Below are positions 7,432 through 16,529 of a DNA stretch of 48,713 bases, piece after piece. The stretch covers positions 1 through 48,713 of the forward strand of contig JAATFA010000160.1 of NCBI GenBank assembly GCA_015655445.1, in the 5' to 3' direction. How positions within the stretch are numbered: position 1 is the stretch's first letter; the number at the start of each line of letters is the position of its first letter. Below the pieces are notes generated by a model. The model was given only the letters and a program-made list of their open reading frames with translations, was not told the origin of the DNA and made no database searches. The translations under genes were made by a program, and so were the position numbers. This stretch comes from Actinomycetales bacterium. Its GTDB lineage: Bacteria; Actinomycetota; Actinomycetes; Actinomycetales; Microbacteriaceae.

Positions 7432-8337
7432 TCACGACTTGACGGCGCCCTGCGTGAGGCCGGCGATGAGCCACTTCTGCAGGACGTAGAAGAGTATGAG
7501 CGGGGGCAGGGCGGCGAGGATGGCGCCCGCCGCGAACAGGCCGAAGTCGACGGTGAACTGGGAGATCGACATCGTGTAGAGGCCTAGCGGCAGGGTGAAC
7601 AGCTGTGGGTCGCGCACGAGCACCTGGATGATGAGCACCTCGCCGTAGGCGTTGACGAAGGTGAGCACCGCGACGACCGCGAGCATGGGCCGGATGAGCG
7701 GGAAGAGCAGCCGGCTGAAGATGATCCAGTGCGAGGCGCCGTCGATCGTGGCCGACTCGTCGATGTCGCGCGGGATCGAGTCCATGTAGTTCTTGAGCAG
7801 CCAGACGTTGCCGCCGATCGCGCCGCCGATGTAGACGCAGATGATCGCGACGTGGCTGTTGAGGCCGAAGACGTCGCTCACGGTGTCCCCGAGCTGCTGC
7901 ACGATGAGGAAGATCGCGACGATCGCGAGCAGGTTGGGGAACACCTGCAGCAGCACGACGACCCGCAGCAGGCCCTCGCGCCCGCGGAAGCGCAAGCGGG
8001 AGAAGGCGTAGGCGGACATCGCCACGACGAAGGTCGTCACGACGGTGACCGCGAGCGAGACCTTGAGCGAGTTCAGGAACCACAGGCCGAAGGGGATCGT
8101 GGGGTCGCTGAACAGCCGCGCGAAGTGCGCGAACGAGATCCCGTCGGGGATGAGGCTCGCGGTCGTCGTCGCGCCGACGGGACTCAGCGCCGTCTTGACG
8201 ATGAAGTAGATCGGCAGGAGGGTCGAGGCGAGCGCGAGCGCGATGAGCACCGTGCTCGCCGCGACCGCTCCTCGCCGGCGGCGCCTCCGGCGGAGCGCGC
8301 CCGCGGTCAGCCGCGGGCGCGCGAGCGCCTCGGTCAT
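7432..8337 (-). CDS. Carbohydrate ABC transporter permease (MalG type)
   Basis: A 301-residue inner-membrane permease with six predicted transmembrane segments and the EAA-loop signature ESATIDGASHWIIFSRLLFP that docks the ATPase. The C-terminus GLTQGAVKS is typical of MalG-like subunits. It starts one base after the upstream MalF-type permease ends and lies 61 bp before GH127. The locus has no ATPase gene; in actinobacteria such importers generally share an MsiK-type ATPase encoded elsewhere. The substrate, inferred from neighbours, is arabinofuranosyl oligosaccharides. Confidence 0.92.
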   Translation of the reverse strand: MTEALARPRLTAGALRRRRRRRGAVAASTVLIALALASTLLPIYFIVKTALSPVGATTTASLIPDGISFAHFARLFSDPTIPFGLWFLNSLKVSLAVTVVTTFVVAMSAYAFSRLRFRGREGLLRVVVLLQVFPNLLAIVAIFLIVQQLGDTVSDVFGLNSHVAIICVYIGGAIGGNVWLLKNYMDSIPRDIDESATIDGASHWIIFSRLLFPLIRPMLAVVAVLTFVNAYGEVLIIQVLVRDPQLFTLPLGLYTMSISQFTVDFGLFAAGAILAALPPLILFYVLQKWLIAGLTQGAVKS

Positions 8338-8338
8338 C

Positions 8339-9973
8339 TCAGTCCTCCCTCCGCCACGCGTTGTAGTAGCGCAACTGGCTCAGCACGATGGGGGTGAGGG
8401 CGACGAAGATGAGGCTCGTCACGACCGCCGCGAGAGCGTAGTCGTTGCCGCCGCCCACCGATCCGAACGAGATCTTGTAGGTGAAGCTGATGAGAAGGTC
8501 GGTCTCGCCCGCGGGCACTTGCGCGTTCGTCATGGGCGGTCCGCCGCGGAAGAGCAGGTAGGCCAGGTAGAAGTTGTTGAAGTTGAAGGCGAAGGAGAGC
8601 ACGACGAGCGGGGCGATCGTGCGCATGAGCAGCGGGAACACGATCGTGCGGAAGCGCCGCCAGGGCGAGGCTCCGTCGACCGCCGCGGCCTCGAGCAGGT
8701 CCTCCGGTATCGCCTGCAGCGCTCCCGTGTTGATGAGCAGGAAATAGGGGAAGCCGAGCCACACCCCGACGAGGAGCATGATGAGGCGCGCGCCGGCGCC
8801 CGTGCCGACCCACGCGGGGTCGATCCCGAACGCCGAGTGCAGGAGGGTGGGGAACAGTCCGGTCTCGCCGTTGAACAGGGAGGCCCACGTGAGGATCATG
8901 AGGTAGGCCGGGATGACGTACGGCAGCAGGAGGATCGCACGCACCACGCGCGCGACGACGGGGTTCACGGCCCTGCTGTTGAGCACGACGGCGTAGAGGA
9001 GCGCGAGCACGAACTGGATCGCGACGACGAGCACGGCGAACACGACGGTCCAGAGCAGCACGGCGAGGAACGGGCCGCGGATCCGTCCGTCCGTGAAGAG
9101 GCGCACGACGTTGTCGAAGCCGACGAAGTTCTGGAAGGCCGGCTTGATGCGCTCCCCCGTGTCCGACTCGAAGTAGCCGGCGGCCGTCGGACGGTACACC
9201 GTGCCGGTCCGGGCGTCGGTCACCGCGCCCGTGCTGCCGTCGATGCTGTACAGGCTCTTGACGGACGCGGCCTGGGAGGCCGAGACGACGCGGTAGATCG
9301 TGGGCCGCTCGCCGAAGCGCGTCGCGGTGATCTCGTCGATGCGCTGCACCTTCTCGACCGGCGTGAGCCGCGTGTATCCGTCGATCGAGGTGGGGAAGCC
9401 GTCGGAGTCGGCGGCGCCGAAGATCCCCTGGCCCGGCACGGCCGTGCGCGTCTCCCCGTCGGCGAGGGCGAACAGGGCCGACCCGTCGGCGTCATCGGTC
9501 CCGTCGTCCGCGGCGGGCACGAGGAAGAGCGCGAGGCGGCCGTCCCCCGCCCGGTACGCCGCCCACGAGTACGGCTTGGCCGACTCCGGCACGTAGGTCT
9601 GCCGCTCGAGCGCGGTGACCGCCTGCTGCTGCGTGAGCAGGTGCGTGCCGTTGTAGTTGGTGAGCGCGACGTAGGCGGTGTACACGATGGGCGCGAGCGC
9701 GAACACGAGCATGAACGTGAGCGTCGGGAGCAGCCAGCGCAGCGCCGTCGCGCGCAGCACGAGCGCCGCGACGTTGATGCCGACGACGAGGAGCGTGATC
9801 GCGGAGCCGACCAGCCACAGGCCGGCAGAGAACGCCGACCACGCCCACATGACGGTGACGATGTCGAGCGCGAGCAGCAGCGGGACGAGGAGCAGGCGCA
9901 GCCAGCTGCGCCCGCGCACCGTCTGCGCGCCTCCCGCTCGGGATGGCCTCGTCTTCGAAGCGACGCCGCTCAT
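8339..9973 (-). CDS. Carbohydrate ABC transporter permease (MalF type, long periplasmic-loop form)
   Basis: A 544-residue permease with early transmembrane segments, a large extracytoplasmic segment of about 200 residues (including VYRPTAAGYFESDTG), then the conserved permease core and the EAA motif EAAAVDGASPWRRFRTIVFP. Many actinobacterial MalF proteins are near 300 residues, so this one carries the long P2-loop-like insertion known from enterobacterial MalF. The ATG at 9973 begins MSGVASKTRPS. It is 17 bp after the binding-protein stop and is followed immediately by the MalG-type gene. Confidence 0.9.
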   Translation of the reverse strand: MSGVASKTRPSRAGGAQTVRGRSWLRLLLVPLLLALDIVTVMWAWSAFSAGLWLVGSAITLLVVGINVAALVLRATALRWLLPTLTFMLVFALAPIVYTAYVALTNYNGTHLLTQQQAVTALERQTYVPESAKPYSWAAYRAGDGRLALFLVPAADDGTDDADGSALFALADGETRTAVPGQGIFGAADSDGFPTSIDGYTRLTPVEKVQRIDEITATRFGERPTIYRVVSASQAASVKSLYSIDGSTGAVTDARTGTVYRPTAAGYFESDTGERIKPAFQNFVGFDNVVRLFTDGRIRGPFLAVLLWTVVFAVLVVAIQFVLALLYAVVLNSRAVNPVVARVVRAILLLPYVIPAYLMILTWASLFNGETGLFPTLLHSAFGIDPAWVGTGAGARLIMLLVGVWLGFPYFLLINTGALQAIPEDLLEAAAVDGASPWRRFRTIVFPLLMRTIAPLVVLSFAFNFNNFYLAYLLFRGGPPMTNAQVPAGETDLLISFTYKISFGSVGGGNDYALAAVVTSLIFVALTPIVLSQLRYYNAWRRED

Positions 9974-9990
9974 CGGATCCGCGCGTCCCG

Positions 9991-11244
9991 CTACTTCGCC
10001 GTGGACGCGATCGAGGTGCGGAACTGCTGGGCGACGTTGCTCGCGACCTCCGCGGGCGAGGACTTGCCCTGCAGGATGAGCGTGAGCCCGTCCGTCATGG
10101 GCGTCCAGAAGCCGTTGAGCTCGGCGTTCTGCGGGATGGGCTGGGCGTTCGTGCTCGCCGCCGCGAACGCGAGCGTCGTCTTGTCCGCCGCGGACTGCTG
10201 CACGGGCGTCCACGCCGAGAGCTTGGAGGTCGTCTTCGCCCAGGTCGTCATCGGTCCGTCGGCCGCGAGGTAGTCGGTGAGGAACGTCGCGCCGAGCGCC
10301 GAGCTCTTCGAGTTCGAGTTCACGACGAGGCCGCGAGCCGACAGCCACGAGACGGCAGGGCCCGCGGGGCCCGCGGGGATCGCGTCGATCTCGAACGGGC
10401 CGCTCTTCTTGTAGGTGTCGAGCATCCATGGACCGGAGAGGTGGAGCCCGACCTGGCCCGCCTTCCACGCGTCGCCCGCTCCCCCGACGTCGAGGCCGCT
10501 GTTGTCGGCGGCGCCCGCGTACTTGACCCATCCCGCTGCGACGCCGTCGGCCAGGAACTGCAGGCACGCGATCGTGCCGGCGTTGTCGAGGCCGACGTCC
10601 TGCACGTTGTAGGAGCCGTCGGAGTTCTGGGCGAAGACGTAGCCGCCGAAGGCACGCGCCATCCCCTGCCAGACGTACGCGTTCACGTCGATGAGGAACG
10701 GGTACTTGATGCCCTTCGCCTGGAGGTCCGCGCCGACCTTCGCGAGGTCGTCGAAGGTCGTCACAGGCTCGGACACGACCGCGGGATTGCGCCACATGTT
10801 CGTCGCCTCGATCGCGAGCGGCAGTCCGTACTGCTTGCCGTCGACCGTGTACCCGGTGACCGCGCGCTCGTCGAGCTTCGACAGCTTCGCGCCGAAGTCG
10901 ATCGCGTCGACGAGGCGCGCGTCGACGAGCGGGCCGATGAAGTTGATGTTGACGTCGAGCAGGTCGGGCCCGCTGCCGGTGGGAGCGGCCTGCTGGAAGT
11001 TGGCGAGGATCGTGCCGTAGTCCTTCGGCTGCACGTCGAGGGAGACCCCGAACTTGTCGGAGAAGCCCGACACGGTCTTCTTCATCGCGGCCGTGAAGGC
11101 GGAGTCCATCCACAGCGAGAGCTTCTGCGTGCTGCTCGTGCTCTGACCGCTCGTGCACGCCGCGAGGAAGGCGGCGAGGCTCATGCCGCCCAGGCCCACG
11201 AGGGCGGTGCGACGCGTGACGGCGAGGCGCGGTACGGGGTTCAT
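9991..11244 (-). CDS. Extracellular sugar-binding lipoprotein of ABC importer
   Basis: A 417-residue solute-binding protein (cluster 1, MalE-like). A twin-arginine pair (R11-R12) precedes a hydrophobic stretch ending in the lipobox LAAC, with C30 as the lipid-modified cysteine. The body carries typical motifs such as LSLWMDSAFTAAMKKTV and GLHLSGPWMLDTYKK. AAGGAG lies upstream of the ATG. It is first in the arabinose-type operon, behind a TTGACA promoter and two TTACATCGATGTAA operators. It would capture oligosaccharides outside the cell for the two permeases. Confidence 0.93.
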   Translation of the reverse strand: MNPVPRLAVTRRTALVGLGGMSLAAFLAACTSGQSTSSTQKLSLWMDSAFTAAMKKTVSGFSDKFGVSLDVQPKDYGTILANFQQAAPTGSGPDLLDVNINFIGPLVDARLVDAIDFGAKLSKLDERAVTGYTVDGKQYGLPLAIEATNMWRNPAVVSEPVTTFDDLAKVGADLQAKGIKYPFLIDVNAYVWQGMARAFGGYVFAQNSDGSYNVQDVGLDNAGTIACLQFLADGVAAGWVKYAGAADNSGLDVGGAGDAWKAGQVGLHLSGPWMLDTYKKSGPFEIDAIPAGPAGPAVSWLSARGLVVNSNSKSSALGATFLTDYLAADGPMTTWAKTTSKLSAWTPVQQSAADKTTLAFAAASTNAQPIPQNAELNGFWTPMTDGLTLILQGKSSPAEVASNVAQQFRTSIASTAK

Positions 11245-11332
11245 CTCAGGTCTGCTCCTTTGCGGACGAGCGTGGACGGGCTCCGCCGGCGGCCGGGCCC
11301 GTGATCACGGGTCGCCGACGCGGCCCGTGAGC

Positions 11333-11372
11333 TTACATCGATGTAAACACGACATTTCTTACATCGATGTAA
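11333..11372. promoter_or_regulatory. Tandem LacI-type operators TTACATCGATGTAA
   Basis: Two identical, perfectly palindromic 14-mers (11333-11346 and 11359-11372) lie 26 bp apart, upstream of the binding-protein gene. The central CG and dyad symmetry are typical of LacI-family operators. A 12/14 match occurs at 13027-13040 before the GH51 gene, and a half-site before the lacI gene. They lie downstream of the predicted transcription start, suggesting road-block repression. Confidence 0.85.
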
Positions 11373-11385
11373 CAGTGCTGCTGGA

Positions 11386-11415
11386 ATGCTGCACCGGCAT
11401 GCTCTCGCTTGTCAA
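11386..11415 (-). promoter_or_regulatory. Predicted promoter of arabinose import operon
   Basis: On the minus strand TTGACA (11415-11410) is followed after 18 bp by CAGCAT (11391-11386). The -35 is consensus and the -10 weak. The start would fall near 11379, just before the two palindromic operators. The -35 overlaps a short hairpin (CAAGCC-TC-GGCTTG, 11413-11426) after the GH51 stop. Confidence 0.5.
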
Positions 11416-11431
11416 GCCTCGGCTTGGCCGA

Positions 11432-12955
11432 TCACGCCCGCACGGGCGAGAGCGAGACCGCGGTCCAGCTCGCGGCGGGCAGCTCGACGCGCAACACGGC
11501 GCCCTCGATGCGCGCCGTGCCGTTCGCCCGCAGGCCCACCCGATCCGGGTTCTCACGATCGTTGACCGCACGGAGGTCGGCGTCGTGCAGGGACTCGCAC
11601 GCGCTCACCGTCGACGGCGCGAAGCCCGAGACGTCGACCGTGACGGCCATGGCCTCTCCGAGGTGACGGTTCACGAGGAAGAGGGCCGTCTCCCCCGTCT
11701 CCTCATCGTGGGTCGCGACCGCATCGAGCAGGGGCACCGGCCCGTACTGGGCGGTCTCGGTCGTGCCCGCGCTGACGCTCGTCGTGAGCGACGCACCGCG
11801 CGCGAGCCGCGCGGTGAGGGCGAAGGGGAAGAACGTCGTCTGCCGCCAGGCGGGGCCGCCCGGCTCGGTCATGATCGGGGCGATGACGTTGACGAGCTGC
11901 GCGAGGCTCGCAGAGGTCACGCGATCGGCGTGCTTGAGCAGCGAGATGAGCAGGTTGCCGACGACCACGGCGTCGGCGACCGTGTACACGTCCTCGAGCA
12001 GGCGCGGCGCACGCGGCCAGAGCTCCGGATCCGTGATGCGCTCCTCGTTGCGATACCGGTCCAGGTACCAGACGTTCCACTCGTCGAACGAGATCTGGAT
12101 GGTCTTCTCGCTGTGGCGCTCGGCCTTCACTGCGTCGGCCATCGCGGCGACCGACTCGATGAAGAAGTCCATGTCGACCGCGGAGGCGAGGAAGCTCGCG
12201 AGGTCGCCGTCGTGCTCCTGGTAGTACGCGTGGCAGGAGATGTGCGAGACGACGTCGTACCCCGCGCGCAGCACCGTCTGCTCCCACGTCCCGAAGGTGG
12301 GGATGTGCGCTCCCGAGCTGCCGCACGCGACGAGCTCGAGGCCCGGGTCGAGCTGCAGCATCGCGCGGGCCGTCTGCACGGCCTTCTTCGCGTACTCCTC
12401 CGCCGTCCAGTGGCCGAGCTGCCAGTCCCCGTCCATCTCGTTGCCGAGACACCACATGCGGATGCCGTGCGGCTCGACCGCGCCGTTGGCGACGCGCCGG
12501 TCGGAGAGCGCGGTGCCCGCGCGCACGTTCGCGTACTCGAGCACGTCGACGGCCTCCTCGAGCCCGCGCGTGCCGAGGTTCACGGCGTACATGACGTCGA
12601 CGCCCGCCTTGCGGGACCATGAGACGAACTCGTCGAGGCCGACCTCGTTCGTCTCGATAGAGTGCCACGCGAGGTCGAGGCGGCGCGGACGGCTCTCGCG
12701 CGGCCCCACGCCGTCCTCCCACCGGTAGCCCGACACGAAGTTGCCGCCCGGATAGCGCACCATCGTGACGCCGAGCTCGCGCACGAGGTCGAGCACGTCG
12801 GTGCGGAATCCGTCCTCGTCCGCCGCAGGATGCCCGGGCTCGTAGATCCCGTCGTAGACGCATCGCCCGAGGTGCTCCACGAACGAGCCGAAGAGCCGGC
12901 GGTCGATCACCCCCACCGGGAAGCGGGGATCGATGACGACATGGCCGGTCTGCAT
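11432..12955 (-). CDS. GH51 alpha-L-arabinofuranosidase
   Basis: A 507-residue intracellular retaining arabinofuranosidase that removes terminal alpha-L-arabinofuranosyl residues. The acid/base glutamate is E173 in WCLGNEMDG and the nucleophile is E292 in SFDEWNVWY, each in its family context. MVRYPGGNFVSGYRWEDG is the family's N-terminal signature, and a beta-sandwich follows the barrel. The ATG at 12955 is chosen because GAGGAGAG is just upstream; an earlier start would add only Pro/Arg. There is no signal peptide. It lies between lacI and the import operon and has a LacI-operator-like site in its promoter region. Confidence 0.95.
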   Translation of the reverse strand: MQTGHVVIDPRFPVGVIDRRLFGSFVEHLGRCVYDGIYEPGHPAADEDGFRTDVLDLVRELGVTMVRYPGGNFVSGYRWEDGVGPRESRPRRLDLAWHSIETNEVGLDEFVSWSRKAGVDVMYAVNLGTRGLEEAVDVLEYANVRAGTALSDRRVANGAVEPHGIRMWCLGNEMDGDWQLGHWTAEEYAKKAVQTARAMLQLDPGLELVACGSSGAHIPTFGTWEQTVLRAGYDVVSHISCHAYYQEHDGDLASFLASAVDMDFFIESVAAMADAVKAERHSEKTIQISFDEWNVWYLDRYRNEERITDPELWPRAPRLLEDVYTVADAVVVGNLLISLLKHADRVTSASLAQLVNVIAPIMTEPGGPAWRQTTFFPFALTARLARGASLTTSVSAGTTETAQYGPVPLLDAVATHDEETGETALFLVNRHLGEAMAVTVDVSGFAPSTVSACESLHDADLRAVNDRENPDRVGLRANGTARIEGAVLRVELPAASWTAVSLSPVRA

Positions 12956-13026
12956 GGCTCTCCTCGGTGGGCGCGGCGGGCGCGGCACCCCGGGGGGGGC
13001 ACCGTCGGATGACTGCGCCTAGTGTG

Positions 13027-13040
13027 TTACATCGTTGGAA
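13027..13040. promoter_or_regulatory. Candidate LacI operator before GH51 gene
   Basis: TTACATCGTTGGAA matches the perfect operator TTACATCGATGTAA at 12 of 14 positions, with the left half and central CG intact. It lies 72 bp upstream of the GH51 start, so the glycosidase probably belongs to the same regulon as the importer. Confidence 0.65.
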
Positions 13041-13080
13041 ATCGTGCAAGGCAGCGCGGCTCCCCCTCCGCGGTCACGCG

Positions 13081-14094
13081 TCAGGCCGCCGTGGACTCCC
13101 GCACCTCGAGGCGGAACGAGGCGACGACCTCCTCGTGCTCCTCGTCCTCCCGCTGCCCGCTCAGCCGGCGATGGAGCAGGTCGACCGCGAGGCCCGCGAT
13201 CTCCCGCCGTCCGGGGTCGACGCTCGTGAGGCTCGGGGTCGAGAAGCGCGCGTCGAGCGTGTTGTCGAACCCCGCGACCGCGACGTCCTCGGGGACCCGC
13301 CGTCCGCTGCTGACGAGCGCCCGAAGCGCCCCGAGGGCCAGAGCGTCGTTCATTCCGAACACCGCATCGAAGGGCATCCCCTGCTCGAGAAGGGCGCGCA
13401 CGGTCGCCTCCCCCGCGTCGCGAGACCACTCGCGCGGCGCGACGACGAGGCGCGGATCGAGGTCGACCCCCGCCTCCGCATAGGCTGCGCGCGCCCCGCG
13501 CAATCGCAGCGGGCCGGCGCCCACGACAGGATCGTCGGGCGCCGCGCCTAGGAGCACGACACGCCGACGACCGGTCGCGAGCAGGTGCGTGACCGCCTCG
13601 TTCGCGGCCGCCTCGTTCGCCATCGTGACATGGTCGAGGGAGCTGTGGAAGATGCGCTCCCCCAGCAGGACGGTCGGAACGGTCGGCGTGATCGCGCTCG
13701 CGTCGTCGGGGCCGATGCCCTGCGGGCTGAAGATGAGCCCGTCGGTGAAGACCTCCCGCCGCCCCGAGACGATCGCGAGCTCGCGATCGACGTCGCCCCC
13801 CGTCGTCTCGACGAAGACCGTGAGGTCGACGGTCGCGGCGACGTCGATGACCGCTTGGGCGAGCTCGGCGAAGTAGGGCTGCGTGAGCTCGGGGATCGCG
13901 AGCGCGATCGTGCCGGAGCGCCCCGATCGCAGGTTGCGCGCCGAGATGTTCACGCGATAGTCGAGCTCGCGGATCGCCTCCTCGACGCGTCGGCGCGTCG
14001 ACGCGCGGATGTAGGGGTGCCCGTTGATGACGTTCGAGACGGTCTTCACCGAGACGCCCGCGCGCCTCGCCACGTCGCTCATCGTCGCGGCCAC
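13081..14094 (-). CDS. LacI family transcriptional repressor
   Basis: A 337-residue LacI-type regulator. The N-terminal helix-turn-helix and hinge (MSDVARRAGVSVKTVSNVIN, then DYRVNISARNLRSGRS) precede a periplasmic-binding-protein-like effector domain (SGTIALAIPELTQPYFAEL, DAVFGMNDALALGAL). The GTG at 14094 has GGAGGT 4 nt upstream; an ATG four codons later is possible. It stands between the sugar loci and directly upstream of GH51. The palindromes before the importer and GH51 are its likely targets, and an AATGTAA half-site (14127-14133) in its own leader suggests autoregulation. The effector is probably an arabino-oligosaccharide. Confidence 0.92.
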   Translation of the reverse strand: MAATMSDVARRAGVSVKTVSNVINGHPYIRASTRRRVEEAIRELDYRVNISARNLRSGRSGTIALAIPELTQPYFAELAQAVIDVAATVDLTVFVETTGGDVDRELAIVSGRREVFTDGLIFSPQGIGPDDASAITPTVPTVLLGERIFHSSLDHVTMANEAAANEAVTHLLATGRRRVVLLGAAPDDPVVGAGPLRLRGARAAYAEAGVDLDPRLVVAPREWSRDAGEATVRALLEQGMPFDAVFGMNDALALGALRALVSSGRRVPEDVAVAGFDNTLDARFSTPSLTSVDPGRREIAGLAVDLLHRRLSGQREDEEHEEVVASFRLEVRESTAA

Positions 14095-14233
14095 CGCACC
14101 TCCCGGTCTGACATCCGTCCGCGCTCAATGTAACGCCGCGACGTGGGCCGCCATGCCGTCGCTCCGGCGACCGCCCCGGCTGCCGCGCCCCACCGAGGCG
14201 AGGACCGCGCGCGGCGGCGCACGGCCGCGCGGC

Positions 14234-15256
14234 TCAGCCCGGTGGCGCGACCGACGGGGCGAAGTCGACCGCCGCGACACCCTCCCGGTATCGGCCGAGC
14301 GCCGAGCGCGCGGCTCCCGCCGCGTCGAGGGCCGCGAGCCCTGCGCCCAGGATCGGGGGCGAGGTCACGAGCACCGTCTCGGCCCGCGGGGCCGTGCGGG
14401 CGAGACGATCGGCGATGCCGGGGACGAGCGTGCGCGACTGGCCCGCGATGACCCCGCCGCCGAGCACGATGGGCACCGGCCGATCGTCGAGGCCGAGCCG
14501 GCGCAGGCACGTCGTGGCGAGGACCACGACCTCGTCGACCTGCCGCTCGACGATCGCCGCCGCGACGCGATCGCCCTGCCGCGCGGCGTCGAAGACGACG
14601 GGCGAGAGCAGGTTGATGCTCCGCCGCGGGAGTCGGCCGAAGTGGAGCCCCTCGACGACCTCCCGCACGGACGCGAGCCCGAGCGCGCGCGGGACGAGCT
14701 CGCACAGGAGCGTGGTCTCCCCCCGACCGTCGTCCGCGCGCGCGGCATGCCACAGCGCCCGGATGCCCAGGTGCGCGCCTCCGCCCCAGTCGCCGGATAT
14801 CTCGCCGAGCGCCGGGAAGCGCGCCGTCGCGCCGTCGGCGCGCACGCCGAGGGCGTTGATGCCCGTGCCGCACACGACCGCGACGGCGTCCGGGGAGAGC
14901 GTGCCCGCCCGCAGGAGCGCGAACAGGTCGTTGTCGAGCACATCCGGGCCGCGGCCCCGCGGGCCCCAGTGCGCGAGCCGCTCGCGTGCGACGTCGAGCT
15001 CGGCCGGCAGGTCGAGGCCCGCGAGGTAGACGTGCGTCGTGACGATCTCGCGATCGCCCATCGCGGCGAGCACGCGGTCGCGCAGCGTCACAAGGATCTC
15101 GAGCGCCCTCGGCCAGCCGGCCGTCTGGGGATTCGACCCGCTCCCGCGCGCGTGCGCGACGATCCGTCCATCGAGCCCGATCGCGACGACGTCCGTCTTG
15201 CTCCCGCCGCCGTCGACCGCGAGGACGACGGGCGATGCGCCTGTGCACCCGGTCAT
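14234..15256 (-). CDS. BadF/BadG/BcrA/BcrD-type sugar kinase (N-acetylglucosamine kinase-like)
   Basis: A 340-residue ASKHA-fold kinase. The phosphate-1 motif is VDGGGSKTDVVAIG, the phosphate-2 motif is VCGTGINALGV, and the adenosine motif is VLGGGVIAGQ. SGDWGGGAHLG matches GlcNAc-kinase relatives. It would phosphorylate an imported sugar with ATP. The ATG overlaps the GH4 stop as ATGA (15253-15256), so the two are translationally coupled. The GH4 next door acts on phosphorylated sugars in much of its family, and this kinase may supply the phosphate. The substrate (glucose, GlcNAc or a disaccharide) is undetermined. Confidence 0.87.
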   Translation of the reverse strand: MTGCTGASPVVLAVDGGGSKTDVVAIGLDGRIVAHARGSGSNPQTAGWPRALEILVTLRDRVLAAMGDREIVTTHVYLAGLDLPAELDVARERLAHWGPRGRGPDVLDNDLFALLRAGTLSPDAVAVVCGTGINALGVRADGATARFPALGEISGDWGGGAHLGIRALWHAARADDGRGETTLLCELVPRALGLASVREVVEGLHFGRLPRRSINLLSPVVFDAARQGDRVAAAIVERQVDEVVVLATTCLRRLGLDDRPVPIVLGGGVIAGQSRTLVPGIADRLARTAPRAETVLVTSPPILGAGLAALDAAGAARSALGRYREGVAAVDFAPSVAPPG

Positions 15257-16527
15257 CGCGCCCAGGGGAGGTAGTCGGCGTTCGCGGCGAGCAGGAGGTC
15301 GGTGAGCCGCTCCGCGCGGTCGAGCTGCCCTACGAGCGGGTGGGCGAGCATCGCGCGCAGGACGCGCTCGCGTCCGCCGCGCACGGCGGCGTCGAGCGCG
15401 AGCCGCTCGTACGCCGCGACGTGCGCGATGAGACCGGCGATGTCCTCGGGCACGTCGCGCACGGGCTCGGCGACGATGCGCCCCGCGCGCACGGTCGCGG
15501 GCACCTCGATGACGTGGTCGTCGGGCAGGAAGGGCAGCGTGCCGTCGTTGCGCACGTCGAGCACCTGCACGTCGCCGCGGTCGTGCAGGATCGAGGAGAG
15601 CACGTCGATCGCGGCCTCCGAGTAGTACGCGCCGCCGCGCTGCTCGAGCTCGGGGGGCTTCGTGTCGGTCGCCGGGTCGGCGTACCGCTCGAGCAGCGCG
15701 CGCTCGGTCGCGGCGACCTGCTCGGCGCGCGTGGGGCCGCTCAACTGCTCCGCGAGCACCTCGTCGTGGGCGTAGTAGTAGCGCAGGTAGTACGACGGGA
15801 GGGCCCGCTGCATCGCGAGGAGCTCGGGGCGGGCGTGGACGACGTCCGCGAGCTCGGCCAGACGCTCGTCGAGCAGCTCCGGCAGCACGTCGCGCTCGCC
15901 GCCGTCCGCGTCGAGGACGCGGACGCCGCGCTCCCACGTGAGGTGGTTGAGGCCGACGTGCTCGAGGCGCACGCGATCGGGCGAGACCCCGAAGTCGGCC
16001 GCGAGGCGACGCTGCAGGCCGATCGCGACGTTGCAGAGCCCGACCGCGCGGTGGCCGGCCTCGAGCAGCGCGCGCGTCACGATCCCGACGGGGTTCGTGA
16101 AGTCCACGATCCATGCGTCCTTCCGGGCGTGCCGGCGCACGGCCTCCGCCGTCTCGAGGACGACGGGCACGGTGCGCAGTGCTTTCGCGAGGCCGCCAGG
16201 CCCCGTCGTCTCCTGGCCGATGCAGCCGACCTCGTGCGGCCAGGTCTCGTCGTGGCGCCGCGCCTGCTGCCCGCCGATGCGGAACTGGAGCATGACGGCG
16301 TCGGCGTCGGCGACCCCCGCGACGAGATCGTCGGTCACGCGCACGCGGCCCGGATGCCCCGCGCGCGCGAACATCCGCTCGGCGACGCCGCCGACGAGCT
16401 CCCGCCGCACCGGATCGGGGTCGACGAGCCACAGCTCGTCGACGGGCAGCTGCTCGCGCAATCGGGCGAAGCCGTCGACGAGCTCGGGCGTGTACGTCGA
16501 TCCGCCGCCGACGACGCTCAGTTTCAT
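15253..16527 (-). CDS. GH4 glycosidase, 6-phospho-beta-glucosidase type
   Basis: A 424-residue NAD- and metal-dependent glycosidase that works by oxidation, elimination and reduction. The N-terminal NAD loop is LSVVGGGSTYTPELVDG. C165 (GLCNVAIG) and H195 (GLNHLTW) are the expected metal ligands. IGQETTGPGGLAKALRTVP is typical of the 6-phospho-beta-glucosidase branch. AGGATAGGA precedes the ATG. It follows the MalG-type permease by 2 bp. Because uptake here is by an ABC importer and not a PTS, the 6-phosphate, if needed, must be added in the cell. Confidence 0.92.
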   Translation of the reverse strand: MKLSVVGGGSTYTPELVDGFARLREQLPVDELWLVDPDPVRRELVGGVAERMFARAGHPGRVRVTDDLVAGVADADAVMLQFRIGGQQARRHDETWPHEVGCIGQETTGPGGLAKALRTVPVVLETAEAVRRHARKDAWIVDFTNPVGIVTRALLEAGHRAVGLCNVAIGLQRRLAADFGVSPDRVRLEHVGLNHLTWERGVRVLDADGGERDVLPELLDERLAELADVVHARPELLAMQRALPSYYLRYYYAHDEVLAEQLSGPTRAEQVAATERALLERYADPATDTKPPELEQRGGAYYSEAAIDVLSSILHDRGDVQVLDVRNDGTLPFLPDDHVIEVPATVRAGRIVAEPVRDVPEDIAGLIAHVAAYERLALDAAVRGGRERVLRAMLAHPLVGQLDRAERLTDLLLAANADYLPWAR

Positions 16528-16529
16528 TC

